The notes under the pieces were generated by a model. That model did no database searches and was not told the DNA's origin. It was given only the letters and a program-made list of their open reading frames with translations. Shown piece by piece: positions 21,816-33,689 of a DNA stretch of 64,000 bases. A program made the translations under genes and the position numbers. Where the stretch lies: contig NC_133494.1 in NCBI RefSeq assembly GCF_025370935.1, positions 8,089,841-8,153,840 on the forward strand. The letters are read 5' to 3'. Origin of the DNA: Choristoneura fumiferana. Taxonomy: Eukaryota; Arthropoda; Insecta; Lepidoptera; Tortricidae. Position 1 is the stretch's first letter. Each line of letters begins with the position of its first letter.

Positions 21816-22050
21816 TGGTGTCGGGTTAGAATTACACCTCTCCATTTCTTCCGCGGGTGTCGTAAGAGGCGACAAAGGATATAGGTTAAAGTATACCGTA
21901 GGCGACACGCTAGCAACCTGTCACCTACCGTTTTTGTCAAACTTTAAACCTAAAATTGCTAAAAGTGGCTCCGAAGCGGTAACGTTTCGTATGTTCTGCC
22001 TACCCTATTTGGGAATACAGGCGTGATGTTTGTGTGTGTGTGTGTTATTG
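21816..22050 (+). mobile_element. Non-LTR retrotransposon 3' end, (TG)n tail
   Basis: Blocks TTCTTCCGCGGGTGTCGTAA, GAGGCGACAAAGGATATAGG, GTGGCTCCGAAGCGGTAACG, TGCCTACCCTATTTGGGAAT and ACAGGCGTGATG precede TGTGTGTG. The order is that of a LINE 3' UTR I know from many Lepidoptera. The last ~95 bases are duplicated at 22436-22535. The 84-codon frame across it is incidental. Confidence 0.7.
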
Positions 22051-22435
22051 TGTGTTACAGGTATTGTGTACATTACACAGGTTTTATGACATCTACGTTT
22101 CTCTGTAATATATCAATATGACATACAATCTTAACGACTATGTAGGATCTGAAGTAATTATAAGCATTCTCATACATTATTAAAAACTTACTGACTTAAA
22201 ATCGGTTCAACCGTTTCCAAGTAATATTTTGTCCATAGAGGATAGAAAAATGCGACCAACACGCTCCTGCGCCGGATTCTCGCTTGACCGATTTTTAATT
22301 TAATAAGACGGGAAACGACGGGTTGGCATTGTCGCTGCGCAGGCACGTGTGACTTACTGGATTTTGTGTTGTTACAGAAAATATTGGTTCAGGACACTAT
22401 TGCGTGTATTGTAATTACGCCGTCGTTTATTTAAA

Positions 22436-22535
22436 GCTAAAATTGCAGTGGCTCCGAAGCGGTAACGTTTCGTGTGCTCTGCCTACCCCATTTGGGAATA
22501 GAGGCGTGATATTTGTGTGTGTTATTTAAAGCGAC
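22436..22535 (+). mobile_element. Second copy of the LINE 3' end, (TG)n tail
   Basis: AAAATTGCAGTGGCTCCGAA, GCGGTAACGTTTCGTGTG, CTCTGCCTACCCCATTTGGG and AGGCGTGATATTTGTGTGTG repeat the end of the 21816-22050 element with a handful of substitutions. It begins inside the homologous region, so it is either a separate 5'-truncated insertion or part of a local duplication. Confidence 0.7.
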
Positions 22536-22799
22536 GCGTGCGACAATACGACGTCAGATCGACCAATTTTTTTTAGATAGTAACTGCCTTTTTTGCTATT
22601 TGTATTATCGCGGACAGCTATATGTTTAATGATATATTTCTTATATTACCTGAGTTTAATAATTTGTACTACATGCACAATTTACATATTAAGCCACACC
22701 TATTAAAGACCACACACACATATTAAGGTACACCTATATAAGTTTTTGGTTAAAAAAAATACAAGCTTTTTTTGCCTGATTACAGATTTTAAAACATTA

Positions 22800-22846
22800 A
22801 AATATTTGTAAATAAGGGTTTATAACAATATTTGTAAATAAGGGTT
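22800..22846. repeat. Short tandem repeat of 20 bp, two copies
   Basis: AATATTTGTAAATAAGGGTT occurs at 22801-22820 and 22827-22846, separated by 6 bases. Confidence 0.8.
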
Positions 22847-22849
22847 GAT

Positions 22850-25540
22850 GTAAATTTAATATGTACGATACGAATACAGATACATTTTTCGAAAAACATA
22901 AAAACAAAATACTTTTCACAAAAAACGAAATAATATCAAAACTTTATCTACTTCACAGTACCAATTCAATAGATAACAATGAACGTCCACGGTCCGGATT
23001 TATCGTGCAAAAAGCAACGCGCCAAATATTTTTTTTTATTGCCGCGTTACCAATAACTCACCCTTTATAACTGGTGTGTGCCTTATGGTACTGAAAAAAT
23101 GTGGCGTTATTCGATCTAATAAGAGGCGACGTGCAAAGCAATTTATAAGATCTTTTGTCAAATCCAATTAGAAAATGTGTCTAGTAGCATTGTAATAGTA
23201 AGGATATAACATTTTCACAAAATCTTGACTAAACCGCTAGGACAACACAGCGATATCACAGATAGTATTATAATACAATAAAGTACTATATGATTCGGTT
23301 TGTTCGCACAATGACTATTCTGTCAGCGGGTTCAGAAAAGTTTGCGTGCGGATATAGAAATGATCCAAAGGTTATAGTCTGTCGTAACGTTGGTGATCAT
23401 TTTCAGCTGTTTATTAAAAGGTTTCCTGAAGAGTTTTGTGGATGGAGTATAAAGCTTTTTTTTGCATTTTCAACTAAAAGTTTGTTACAAGAAAGGCTCC
23501 AATTTTAACAAAACCAATATTACGTATAAATACATAAAACAAAACAAAACAATGTAAAAACTTGCAAGGGCTGGACTAGTTCAAAGTTTTAACTATGAGA
23601 AAAAAATATTAAAACACGTAATAATTCGCTGGGAGTTGACTAATTTAACCTTTGGTAAACTCTTAACAGTGCAATGTGGAATGAACCACGTTGTTACACG
23701 AAATGGCCTACAGGAACAGGAACGTGTGCTTGCAAATCAAGCAGAGCTTCATTTCATTGCATTTTATGTATAGTGCGAGCGTAGCCATAGTCTAACAAAT
23801 TATAGATTCGACACATTCATTTTTAATCTTTATAACCATGTTACTTAAAAAGGAAAAAATTAAATACCTCTTATATTATGTAGGCTCTGAAATTGATTTT
23901 GTGCTGTGCCCAAGCAATGGATTAAAAAGGCGGTTCACTAATATTACACCAAAATTTGTCGCGGATTATAATTTGTATATTTGTGATTAAATCTTCTAAT
24001 TAATTTAATTTGAAGTGCTAATTATACTTAGTAGTTGCTATTTGCTTCTTTATTTGTTATAAAAAATGCATGTATTTAATATTCTTGACAGTAAGTCTTT
24101 AAAAGTAAATTATCTACTTACATCGACTCAAGTTTTCTTATAATTTTAAAAGCGAGTAACATGATAAACCAATTTTTTTTCTTTTGTATAAATTAAATAA
24201 GACGTAAACATAAACGTGTTTGGAATCTTCAATAGTTTTTATTCTTACAACAACATAGAATATAATATACCTTACTTGATGTAAGTTTCAAAACTTCTCG
24301 TCAAACAAAAACTGCGTAGATATTAGGCTCTCCGAAGAATATAATTGAATACAATTAGGATATTTTAAAGAAATTTCGCAAAATAATTAATTAATTTCGG
24401 TCAAGATCACCTGAAACAATTTATCGATTCGTTGATTATCGTATCTAAAATGAAATTGTTCTATTTTACACATTTATTGTGGAAGTGAAATTTCGATGTT
24501 TAAATATGTATTTTTAAAATGTCTGACAGTGTTCATTTGCTTCCTTTTAAGTATTTTATATTCATTCGGTATAAACTTTGCAGCCTTCATTAATGTTTAA
24601 GATGGAAGCTTTTTTGTTTAGATTTATACTTTTCTATTGTTTAAGTTTCTTCTGTATTTGAATTAAAAAAAAATACCTACACATCTCTCATGTCAATCCA
24701 AAAAACTGTCGTCTTATTTTCCTCTGACGGAAATTTAATTCTTTTAAACCATTATTTACTATTTTATTCAATTAAAACAGCATCAAAAAAAATTACATTA
24801 GTCTGGAAATGTAAATTAATTACTCGAACATTTTTGCATAAAATTACAAATGACAGCCTAATACACATTATTTGCAACTCCAATCATTATAAAAGCAGTT
24901 CTATACATTTTCTAAGTCTTCTTTAATTCCAAATGCTTGCAAAAAGAGTGTGTTTGCACAAATCTTCATATCCAGTGCCCAATGTTTGCACATTTCCTAT
25001 TGTATTGTTTGTGGTCGATAACAAACACTAGTCTAATTTACATACTTTGTTCGCTACATGAAATTACATTAACCATTTTTTTTTGTGTATTTATGTGAAC
25101 AATGGCAAGTAAACAGTTCTGTGTAATGGCAAACATGTACGGTGGTAGGTTATGGTTATGTTAAATAGATTTCGGAAGAGCACGAAAGAGTTGGGCTTTT
25201 ATGCGAGAGAATACTAATAGAACTTTTGAAATTTTCACTCACAAATTATAGTTTTAAACGAGACTGTAACGTGTGAAAAATATCCTATACTATTAAACCA
25301 GCAATACTTCTATATGCGTGTAACTCTTTCAATATTTATGTAGGTAGTATGTATGGCATGTTTAAAAAACGGTTCCAACGATTTCGATAAAATTTGCTAC
25401 CACGGGAGTTTGATCTACATGCATTGATGACATTGAGATTTAATTCTACCTTTCAAACTTTTTTTCAGTAATAGGTAATACTTGGATGTTTTTGGCAACT
25501 CGACGTCTTAGTGCGCCTATTTTGTGTGCTTAGCTGTAGG
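22850..25540. other. Intronic sequence, almost no assigned feature
   Basis: Very AT-rich. Only short frames without motifs. A fragment of the 19.3-kb repeat family is at about 25360-25440. No exon with paired splice signals was seen. Confidence 0.35.
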
Positions 25541-25544
25541 CACT

Positions 25545-25830
25545 GTACGTGCTAGTCTAGCTCTTGAAGGAAGCCTCGCATACCCTTAACTATGCACTGA
25601 CGACTTTCTGGAGTGACCCCGGTGACCCGAGGTTTAGTGCCTGTTATTTTGCCACTCTCGTACATTGCAGCAGAATGTGTGTAGTTGTTTCTTCTGCCTC
25701 CATGCATGCCTTGCACAAGGGGCTGTGTTCAATACCTAGATTACTATTTGTTGACCTTGAGCAAACCATGTGCAGTTAGAGCTCCAACTGGTAGTCGGAG
25801 CTGGGACCTCCCGAATTCACGACGTTTAGT
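25545..25830 (-). pseudogene. LINE ORF2 C-terminal relic with CCHC-like motif
   Basis: On the minus strand one frame reads NLGIEHSPLCKACMEAEETT followed by THILLQCTRVAK and a stop, preceded in a shifted frame by an LTAHGLLKVNK-like stretch. SPLCxxCMEAEETxxHxLxxC is the zinc-binding motif after the RNase H/RT region in jockey/CR1-like non-LTR retrotransposons (C, C, H and C all present). At least one frameshift and several stops show that it is dead. The surrounding 5' parts are missing. Confidence 0.7.
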
Positions 25831-25958
25831 TTTGATTCAAATAAATACAGAAAGATATTATATTTCACGCAATGAAGTCCCATTTTACTATGAAATTAAG
25901 AACGACAGAAAAATATATTTTCACAAAATTAGACTTGTTTCATTAAAAGCAATCAATT

Positions 25959-26215
25959 AAAAAAACCAGCCAAGTGCGAGTCGGACTCGCGCATGAAGGG
26001 TTCCGTACCATTATAAGACATTACCAAAAAAAGGTAAATTGCGGTTTACGATTTATGACGTATTAAAAAAAACTACTTACTAGATCTCGTTCAAACCAAT
26101 TTTCGGTGGAAGTTTGCATGGTAAAGTACATCATATATTTTTTTTAGTTTTATCATTCTCTTATTTAAGAAGTTACAGGGGGGGGCGGACACTTATTTTA
26201 CCACTTTGGAAGTTT
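25959..26215 (+). repeat. GTTCCG-type interspersed repeat, 5' part
   Basis: Starts AAAAAAACCAGCCAAGTGCG, then AGTCGGACTCGCGCATGAAG and GGTTCCGTACCATTA, the canonical 5' end in this family. It continues to about 26215 through GTTACAGGGGGGGGCGGACA. The same 5' end is on the minus strand at 34935-34970. The 3' terminal hairpin is lacking here. Confidence 0.7.
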
Positions 26216-26219
26216 TTTG

Positions 26220-27165
26220 GTAAGCTTATTATTTGTATATGTAATAATAAGTTTGCATAATAAACAGAAGATAATATAACATTATGTAATTAATAGTAAG
26301 TTAATGGATTATTAATTACATATCTAATGAAAATGCTGGAAAAAAGTAAGTAGGTATACGCCGATTATAAAGGTACTAAATAAAATAAGTAACACGATCG
26401 ACTTACTGAGTATAAGAATGTATTACTTAATAACTGAGGATTAGCACGCAATAACTTGCTTAACATCCCAATACATAATTGCTGTTGCTATACGTCGGAA
26501 ACAAGTAGGTAAGTGGCTAATTATTCAAACGTTCCAACGGCGGCATTTTTGTGGTCACGCTGTTTTATGTATGAGCTACACTGCTGATGCTGCTACAGAA
26601 TGAGATAGCATTTTTTATTATATTTTAAACATCCTACCTCCTTCTACTAGATAACCTGGAAACTGTAACATAATCTTCTACCATGTCAACATCAATGTGC
26701 CCACGAAAATCAAACGGAATAAAGACTCCAATAATGACCCAAGGACGAGATATTCCTATGGGATTAGACGTATTGCAACGTGGGAGAACGCCACTTTTTT
26801 ATTTTTTTATTTATATTTTTTTGTGAAATTAGCTACCAGCAACTTTGTATTAAATTGTTCTAGGCAGAAACCAAAGCGAACGATTTGAAGTAGACTCACA
26901 AACGTTATCTTACGCTGTGCGAATTGAATAAGATAACAACAAGATTTCGGACCATATACACACAACAGGGTTCTCCCATTTTTTATCGGCAATCCCTGTT
27001 CTGTTAGCTCTTCCTTGTTTAGCCACCGCAAACACGTTTATTTAAACATACGAATGAATAAATTAATGCCTACGTACTCGTTAAATGTGCATGAATTTAG
27101 TCCCGCGTGTAAAGCGCGGATACACTTGTTTTTGCATTCGTTTTTCTTTTTTCCGCTGAAGTTTC
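26220..27165. other. Intronic sequence, nothing assigned
   Basis: AT-rich with short frames only. GTAGGTAAGTGG at 26513 is a donor-like string without a pyrimidine tract, so it is not called. Confidence 0.35.
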
Positions 27166-27167
27166 TC

Positions 27168-27340
27168 CAAGAATTCCACTGTTGAGCACAGGCCAGAATG
27201 AGAGGACTTGGGCCGTAGTTCCCACGTGTGGCCCAGTGCGGATTGGGAACTTTACACACACCTTGAATTGCTTCGCAGGTTTTGTGCATTTCCTTCACCG
27301 TAAAGCTCGTGGTAAATTTCAAATGTAATTTCGCAATAAA
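27168..27340 (-). mobile_element. SINE-2 copy, 5'-truncated
   Basis: Reverse complement of the body of 32739-33005: GTAGTTCCCACGTGTGGCCC, AGTGCGGATTGGGAACTTTA, CACCTTGAATTGCTTCGCAG, and ACCGTAAAGCTCGTGGTAAA then TTTCAAATGTAATTTCGCA. The tRNA-like head is absent, and the 'cgtccc' part near the 3' end is partly deleted. Confidence 0.7.
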
Positions 27341-27344
27341 GAGA

Positions 27345-28690
27345 GAACTTAAATTACTCAAAACATGATGCTTCAATAATACGTGAACAAACTTCATCAC
27401 ATAAGTAACAGGCATAGGTAACACAAATTATGACATTCAGTATACTTGTGATCAGCGTTAATAAGTATATAAGGTAAATACATAGGAACCGAATTTCTTT
27501 ATTTGTTACCGGACTGCCCGAAGGAGAATTATTAAAAATACTTACTGTATAATATCTTAACCTGAACCTAGTAAAGATCCACGGTTAGTATAGAGAAACT
27601 TTTAAAATTCAACAAGGTTAATTCGAACTTCAACCAATAAACCGACGCTGCCAAGTTAAATCGTGTGTGTAAATTCTGCATTATCGTAAATAAACTGGTT
27701 ACAATGCTACACAAAAAGTTTGGAAGAATCAACAATGAAGGAGCATTTAAAATCACACCCTTTACGCTCTGAATTAAATGTCATAAATTTTATAGTAAAT
27801 CGGACGCGTGCCAATGTTCCGGTTCCTATTTTGAAACGAACCGTGACCGTTTTTTTACCGATTTCCTGGAATAAATGTGGTTACCGGACGCAAATCGGTA
27901 TACATATTGCTCTTTTTATTCTTGCTTTAATAAATGCTACTTTGGTACTTAAGTATACAATTTGTTCGAAAAGCTTCACTTAACATTTATAGTAATTTAC
28001 TTCGGCGTTTTTGATTCGTGCTTTGAAAATTAGGTATACTTACCTACAGTCAGTATTCCGAACATAGTCTTGTATTCAGTGGTAATCCAAATAACTTATT
28101 GTAAATTAGCCTTTACCTACCTACGACACGAAATTTCATTGAAGGAATTTTAAAACTTAATCATTTTCATTTATGTTACCTGAAAAACACCCGTGCGTTT
28201 CGTGTTCTAGACTTAACCTAGCAAAAAGTAGCTTATAATGTTATTCCAGACATTCGTAAACTTAGGTACATTTAAATAAATATTACTAGAACAATGTTCA
28301 TACCATGCTTGTTTCCAGCGCTAGTTGAATTGAAAAACTGAGAATAGAAAGCCTTATTATTGTAGAGATTAGAAAATGGCGATATGAAACATTTGTCGTT
28401 TTCAGAAAAAGTTTTCGAGAAAATGCGCTTAGAACGTTCACATTGAATACTCTGATAATTCTAATTCGCCGAATTCGCTGTACACTGGATACCTACAATA
28501 ATTACTCGAGATTCGCTGAAACCAGACCCGCATTCGGTAAAATTCTTTAAAAATTAGCATAAGCTATTGGTTAGAAAAACTTTGTTTAGCACACATCAGT
28601 GACGCCAAGCCGATATAAGTTTCTCATAAAAACTGTACTTAGTATAAGTAACAATAAGAACCTTTTGTTTTACTCTAGATGAACGTTACT
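27345..28690. other. Intronic sequence, nothing assigned
   Basis: AT-rich. No supported feature. Confidence 0.35.
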
Positions 28691-28692
28691 TT

Positions 28693-28945
28693 TAGGATTC
28701 TATATCCATAGTAAAAACGGAACCCTTAAAGCACCACTTTGTTGTCTGCCTGTATGCCTGTTTGTGTAACTGATATTGAAATGTATCTTTTTAAATTTGT
28801 GCTGTTCAAGTTATCCTATCCCAGATGTTTAATATGTATTTGTCCAATCCATTCCCTAGATAGCACAAGCTTTGCTTAGTTTGGAACTAGGTGAATCGGT
28901 GTCATTGGTGTATCGGTGAATCAGATAATTATTTATTTATTTACT
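28693..28945. mobile_element. GTTCCG fragment joined to a SINE-1 3' half
   Basis: 28693-28765 (AAAAACGGAACCCTTAAAGC then ACCACTTTGTTGTCTGCCTG) is a minus-oriented end of the GTTCCG family. From about 28785 the sequence becomes the 3' body of SINE-1 (+): TGTTTAATATGTATTTGTC, GCACAAGCTTTGCTTAGTTT, GGAACTAGGTGAATCGGTGT, with an ATTTATTTATTTA tail to 28945. The tRNA head is missing, so the SINE copy is 5'-truncated at the junction. Confidence 0.6.
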
Positions 28946-29612
28946 AACGGGAATTGTCCTGAGAATATAGTAAAATCACTGAATTTTAACTCAACTGTAG
29001 AACTTGATTCACGAGAGAGTAAACTTGTATTTCCATAGTTCAAGCTTGAAATCGCCAGAGGGTAGAATAGTTCAGTAACCCTAAAAGTAACTCATAGAAA
29101 AACAAAGAACAGCATGTACAAAATGTTCATTATAATTTAGGGTTATTTTTTCTCACAATCTAAACAAAAGTTAAGTGGTTCTTTGTATCGGTATCCATTG
29201 ATTTTTCAATCAAGTGTCGCTGTAAGAGGTTTCATACAATTAGTGGCACCGATAATTTAAAGTTATAATGAACAGGTCCCTAATTGTTGCAGTTAAATAA
29301 TGGTGTGTGATTCTTATGCAAATATCTATCGAACCAAGCTAACGGCTTTGTGTTATTTGTCCTTTAATAATATAAAAAAGTAATTATTATTTTCTAAGGG
29401 GCGTTCTATATTGTAATCATTCAACGCTTTTTTTCAAATCTGTACACGCTGTATCACTAAAAAGTCATTGTTTCAAGTAGAACTTAAAGAACTTTATCTT
29501 TTCGATATCCCTTGGGTTTTCGAGTAGGTACCTAACTACGTAGTCAAAACAATAGTTATATTATATCTAACCCGAAAATAATTATAAATGAATACACTAC
29601 ACGTACAATGAG

Positions 29613-29747
29613 TACAGTCACCAGCACCAATATCTGACACAACAAGCGTGTATAAATATCTGATACGACTCTATTTCTAGGGCCGGAAGAACGTGTCAGA
29701 TATTTTTGCACGCTCCGTTGTGGCAGATATTAATGCTGGTGACTGTA
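29613..29747. mobile_element. MITE with TA target duplication
   Basis: A 131-bp element (29615-29745) starts CAGTCACCAGCACCAATATC and ends with the near complement GATATTAATGCTGGTGACTG. TA lies on each side (29613-29614, 29746-29747). The arms pair over about 36 bases, then continue with TATCTGATACG/CGTGTCAGATA. The TA duplication fits Tc1/mariner-type transposition. A relic of the same family is at 17362-17448. Confidence 0.8.
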
Positions 29748-30006
29748 CCTAAACTATTAAGTAGTAGGTTGCCTGCCAAACTTCATCCAAATCTGTTGAG
29801 CCGCTTATGCGTGATAGAGTAACAAATTTTGACACATATATAATAATAGTAGCATATATTTTTTATCAATTCTGTGTTTTGTATTAATTAAATTTTGAAA
29901 AATTTTAACCTAGGAAATTCCCATCAAAAGTGAACATAATCTTTCCAAATTTTATATTAATCAAGGCTTTTCAAATGCAAAGTTTTAGTGGGGTTCAAAT
30001 ACGCGA

Positions 30007-30118
30007 TTAAGCTAGAAACCCACTGACGGCGGAGGCGGAGCGATGATATTACAACCGGTACCGTCTCCGTGCCGCGCCGCACCGCTCCACCTCCGCTATC
30101 TGTGGGTTTCTAGCTTTA
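30007..30118. mobile_element. MITE with TTA target duplication
   Basis: A 106-bp element (30010-30115) has ends AGCTAGAAACCCACTGACGG and the complement of CCGCTATCTGTGGGTTTCTA, with about 32 paired positions. TTA is present at 30007-30009 and 30116-30118. The interior is GC-rich (GCGGAGGCGGAGCG / CGCTCCACCTCCGC). The TTA duplication suggests PIF/Harbinger-type mobilisation. Confidence 0.8.
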
Positions 30119-30119
30119 G

Positions 30120-32255
30120 AAAGGTTTGACTGTTATTGCCGCCGACGTACGCCAAAACGGTGAATGCTAATTTTTTCTTCTATATAGCGTAGAAAGATAT
30201 TGTTATGCCAAATGACAATACTTCAAACCCTCCGATTGTATTCGTTAATAATGAAACGGCAAAATGATGACAAAAATAAATAATAAATCGTTTCTGCTTA
30301 TTTACGAGAAATCCAAGTATTTGTTACGAGTAAGTATCTATTTAAATGCTTTGTTTAAATTAATCGTATTTCAATTATGAGCTTGGTATAGAATTAACAT
30401 TACTTAACCCATAAAACGCCCAGGCTAAAGAAAAAGACCACTAGGTGTCGGCTAGGATTCACACAATATTAGATAAATTACCTGATTATTAAAATTTATC
30501 TCTGAAGTGTTAAAAATAAATCAGAATAATTAAAAACCAGAGACCGTTAACGTCGGCTCGGTCAACGCTACTATGAATTTTCCATTTTAATTCTGGCGGG
30601 AATAAAATTTATTATGATAACTGAATACAAATACGCTTTTAAAACAATGATCCCACATTTTTGCCATGGCACTTGTTCTTAAAAATATAATTAAATGTAA
30701 ATTTAAAACTTATGATGTTATCTACCTTACCGAGGTTTAATTCCGGTTGATTTACTAATTAGCGACGACTAACATACTTAGTTTAAGTTAATCCTGATTT
30801 TGTGAATCATAAGGTCAAACCAGATTGCCTTTAGATGTGACAAGATTGTAATACCGGCGAACAATTTCATGCGTTCGTTCAGTGGAACCCCACTTTAAAA
30901 GCACTTTTACTTATGAGGGGCACGCGTTTATTGTCACCACAATGATAGATTGCTGTTATATTCAAAGAATTGCCTATAGTCATGTAAATTATTCAACATT
31001 TGTGATGAATGTCTGTACGACTCGTCATGTGTTAATGTCAACAAAAAAGTGAAAATTCTAAGGGTCCCGCTAGCTCGTCGCTTGTGTTGCCGTTTTGAGT
31101 TCTGTCCCGGTACAATTTTTATTTATTCTCCGTTGTCAATGATTTACTTGTTTAGTTTTACTAACTGTACTGACAGTGTCTAAAACCATTCATCTACTTA
31201 GGTTCGTAAAAAAAACTACCTCTCCTTGCAGTCGGGTAAAAGTCACATTTAAGTGCTTCTGCTTCTTGCACAGCCAAGATATTTACTGATGCTGATTGGA
31301 CTCCGGTACCTAAAACAAAACAAACGTATTTAACTATAAAATTTTATGGCTGAGCTCTCGGTTTCCGTTGCTTCAGGTCCAGTACTTTACCCAATAAATT
31401 GGAGTGGAATCAATAAATTTTATCTGCCTTTAACACCGCGTGTAAAATGTATGCTTCAATTAATTTGCGTATCCACAACATGTTTGGACCAAAATGTATA
31501 CTCGTAAATCTTTACTTATCATAACGTTCCGTATTCAAAATATTGTCGCCATATTTCTCCGCCCAAACGTCACACGCCCGGCGCCTGCGTCACAACCAAC
31601 GGCCCTATCCAAATGAAACACTTTCAATCAAAACAAAAAACTACTTTGACATCTCGTTTTGTCACACAAAAGGGCAATAAGTGCGAGTGAGAGAAAGTGT
31701 CGTCGATGTAAGGGACGGAATAGGTGGTTGAATTTTAGACGCATTATCAATGTTTTAATAAACGAAGGGTTGATGCACAATACACGAATCACGTTACATT
31801 TATTTTTTGACAGTATTGTCTGAATTTGATCTTTTTCAAATGCAGTGGGCCGGTGCCCGAACTGACACCATTCATAGTGTGATTGATGTAACTAATTAAT
31901 TTGGTCGTACCCATGTTTTGTCGAAGTACTTGAATTTTAAATTAAAATACCATGTTTTTGTAAAGGATTGCGTCGACAATGGATTGCTTTTTTAATTTTG
32001 TTGCGCACGCGTTTCGTTTTGATGCAAAATGCTTCGTTCCGTGCCTATTGTTGCGCGCATCGATCTCTGGAACAGCACCTGCGGTAACTACAAACGGTTT
32101 GTACATCAACAACGCATCACAAACATTTTGAGGTTCCGTATAAAAGCTACTGCTAATATATCAGCATTTGTCAGTAATCATGGTTCAGGTGAACTCAAAC
32201 AATTTCTCACCCGCGACCTATTGATAGCTACGTTTATTCAAGATATGCGTGTTCA
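30120..32255. other. Intronic sequence, nothing assigned
   Basis: AT-rich. The 31550-31620 stretch is locally GC-richer but has no open frame or promoter signature that I trust. Confidence 0.35.
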
Positions 32256-32259
32256 TGCA

Positions 32260-32335
32260 GTACCTCCACCTCCACTAGACCCGCGTGGGAACTAGGTACG
32301 GCCCAAGCCCTCTCATTCCTGTGTCCAGCTGTAGG
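32260..32335 (+). mobile_element. SINE-2 3' fragment
   Basis: ACCCGCGTGGGAACTAGGTA, CGGCCCAAGCCCTCTCATTC and CTGTGTCCAGCTGTAGGACC match the 3' part of the family. It lies only 400 bp upstream of the better copy at 32739. Confidence 0.6.
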
Positions 32336-32727
32336 ACCTACTAAACAGGTTAGGATAAAATTTAAGGAAGTCAAATATTTTTCAGCCATCAGTCATTTTA
32401 TGCGGATACTAACCTGAATGTCAAGTAAGTAAAACGTATTAAAAATAATGACATGCAAACGAAGTTCAACTTTTACGGCGAGCATCACTAGAGTTCACCA
32501 GGACAGCTGTAAATGATGTCCCGACACTGCTATGAAATAAATCCTCCTTCAGGCAGTCAGATTAAAAGAAAACAAAACTTTTGCATACTCTGAGGCGCCT
32601 ATGTGCCGCGACGGTATTAATCTTGCATTATCTCGTACGACGTGGACATAAAGTCGCCGCTAACATTACGACAAATCATCAAAATTAAAATAACGTTTTA
32701 ATAAAATAATTATATATTATGTCATCA

Positions 32728-33016
32728 GTGCCCGGAACCGAAGCGGTGGTAGCCTAGTGGTTTGACCTATCGCCTCTCAAGCAGAGGGTCGTGGGTTCAA
32801 AACCCGGCTCGTACCTCTGAGTTTTTCGAAATTCATGTGCGGAATTACATTTGAAATTTACCACGAGCTTTGTGGTGAAGGAAAACATCGTGAGGGAACC
32901 TGCACAGACCTGCGAAGCGATTCAATGGTGCGTGCGAAGTTCCCAATCCGCACTGGGCCCGCGTGGGAACTATGGCCCAAGCCCTCTTGTTCTGAGAGGA
33001 AACCTGTGCCCGGAAC
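32728..33016 (+). mobile_element. tRNA-derived SINE (SINE-2) with flanking repeats
   Basis: The head has box A in GGTAGCCTAGTGGTTTGACC and box B GGGTTCAAAACCC (32793-32805). The anticodon arm CCTC-TCAAGCA-GAGG would read AAG (Leu-like), but the base before it is C rather than U33. The body follows (TTACATTTGAAATTTACCAC, GAGCTTTGTGGTGAAGGAAA, CAATCCGCACTGGGCCCGCG, CAAGCCCTCTTGTTCTGAGA). GTGCCCGGAAC at 32728-32738 and 33006-33016 flanks the element. The usual 3' end with the ATG-repeat tail is missing, so the repeat may be a true target duplication or microhomology at a deletion. Open frames in it are incidental. Confidence 0.8.
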
Positions 33017-33545
33017 ATTCGAGTGTGTATTTTTTAACAAGACAAAATATGGACCGAACCAGACCTGAAGTATTGTTATGAATAGGTACTCATCGTCAGC
33101 CAGGGGAGTTCATAAAAGCATGCGTTTTTGTAGAGGTAGGTGACGGCACCAATAGTGAACATGTTAAGTAGGTACGGTAGTATCCAGTGAAGGATTCAAT
33201 GCCTTATTAAATGATTAGTTCACCATTCATGACATTTATTAGTTATGATATCGTTACCTGAACATTAGTGTTATTAGTTTAAAAAGTGTGTCCGCACAAT
33301 CTCCGTTTCTTAAAATTTATGAGTGAATGGACAAAAATAACCCTAGCTGAAGGGCGGAAATGGCGAAAAATGCTACGTAACATGTTTGAAATATTAACGC
33401 AAAAGATGAATGCAAAATGACAAACAGCAAAATTGCTAATTCTTAATTCGTATAAAAATTTGATCTCCCCCGTCACGCGTCCTGGAGACTACATTAGTCC
33501 CTAACTTTTTTGTGCGGGAAATGTCCTTGAGACTACTGGTAGTCT
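33017..33545. other. Intronic sequence, small palindrome only
   Basis: GAGACTAC-TG-GTAGTCTC at about 33530-33547 lies directly before the hairpin that follows. Nothing else assigned. Confidence 0.4.
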
Positions 33546-33549
33546 CACA

Positions 33550-33688
33550 GTATAATGATTATGAGATGACTACGAAATTTCCCTTAAGTTTACCTTTGCA
33601 CTACTACGGCTTTATCTGCAGTTTTTTGTAGAAATTAATGATCATTCGATAAAAGGGAAATTTCGTAGTCATCTCATAATCATTATAC
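33550..33688. repeat. Hairpin with perfect 36-bp arms
   Basis: The left arm 33550-33585 (starts GTATAATGATTATGAGATGA) and right arm 33653-33688 are complementary without a mismatch, around a 67-base loop. There is no obvious terminal duplication outside the arms. Most other hairpins in the window have several mismatches, so this one is either young or kept identical by gene conversion. Transcribed from the host intron it would fold into a long duplex. Confidence 0.85.
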
Positions 33689-33689
33689 T

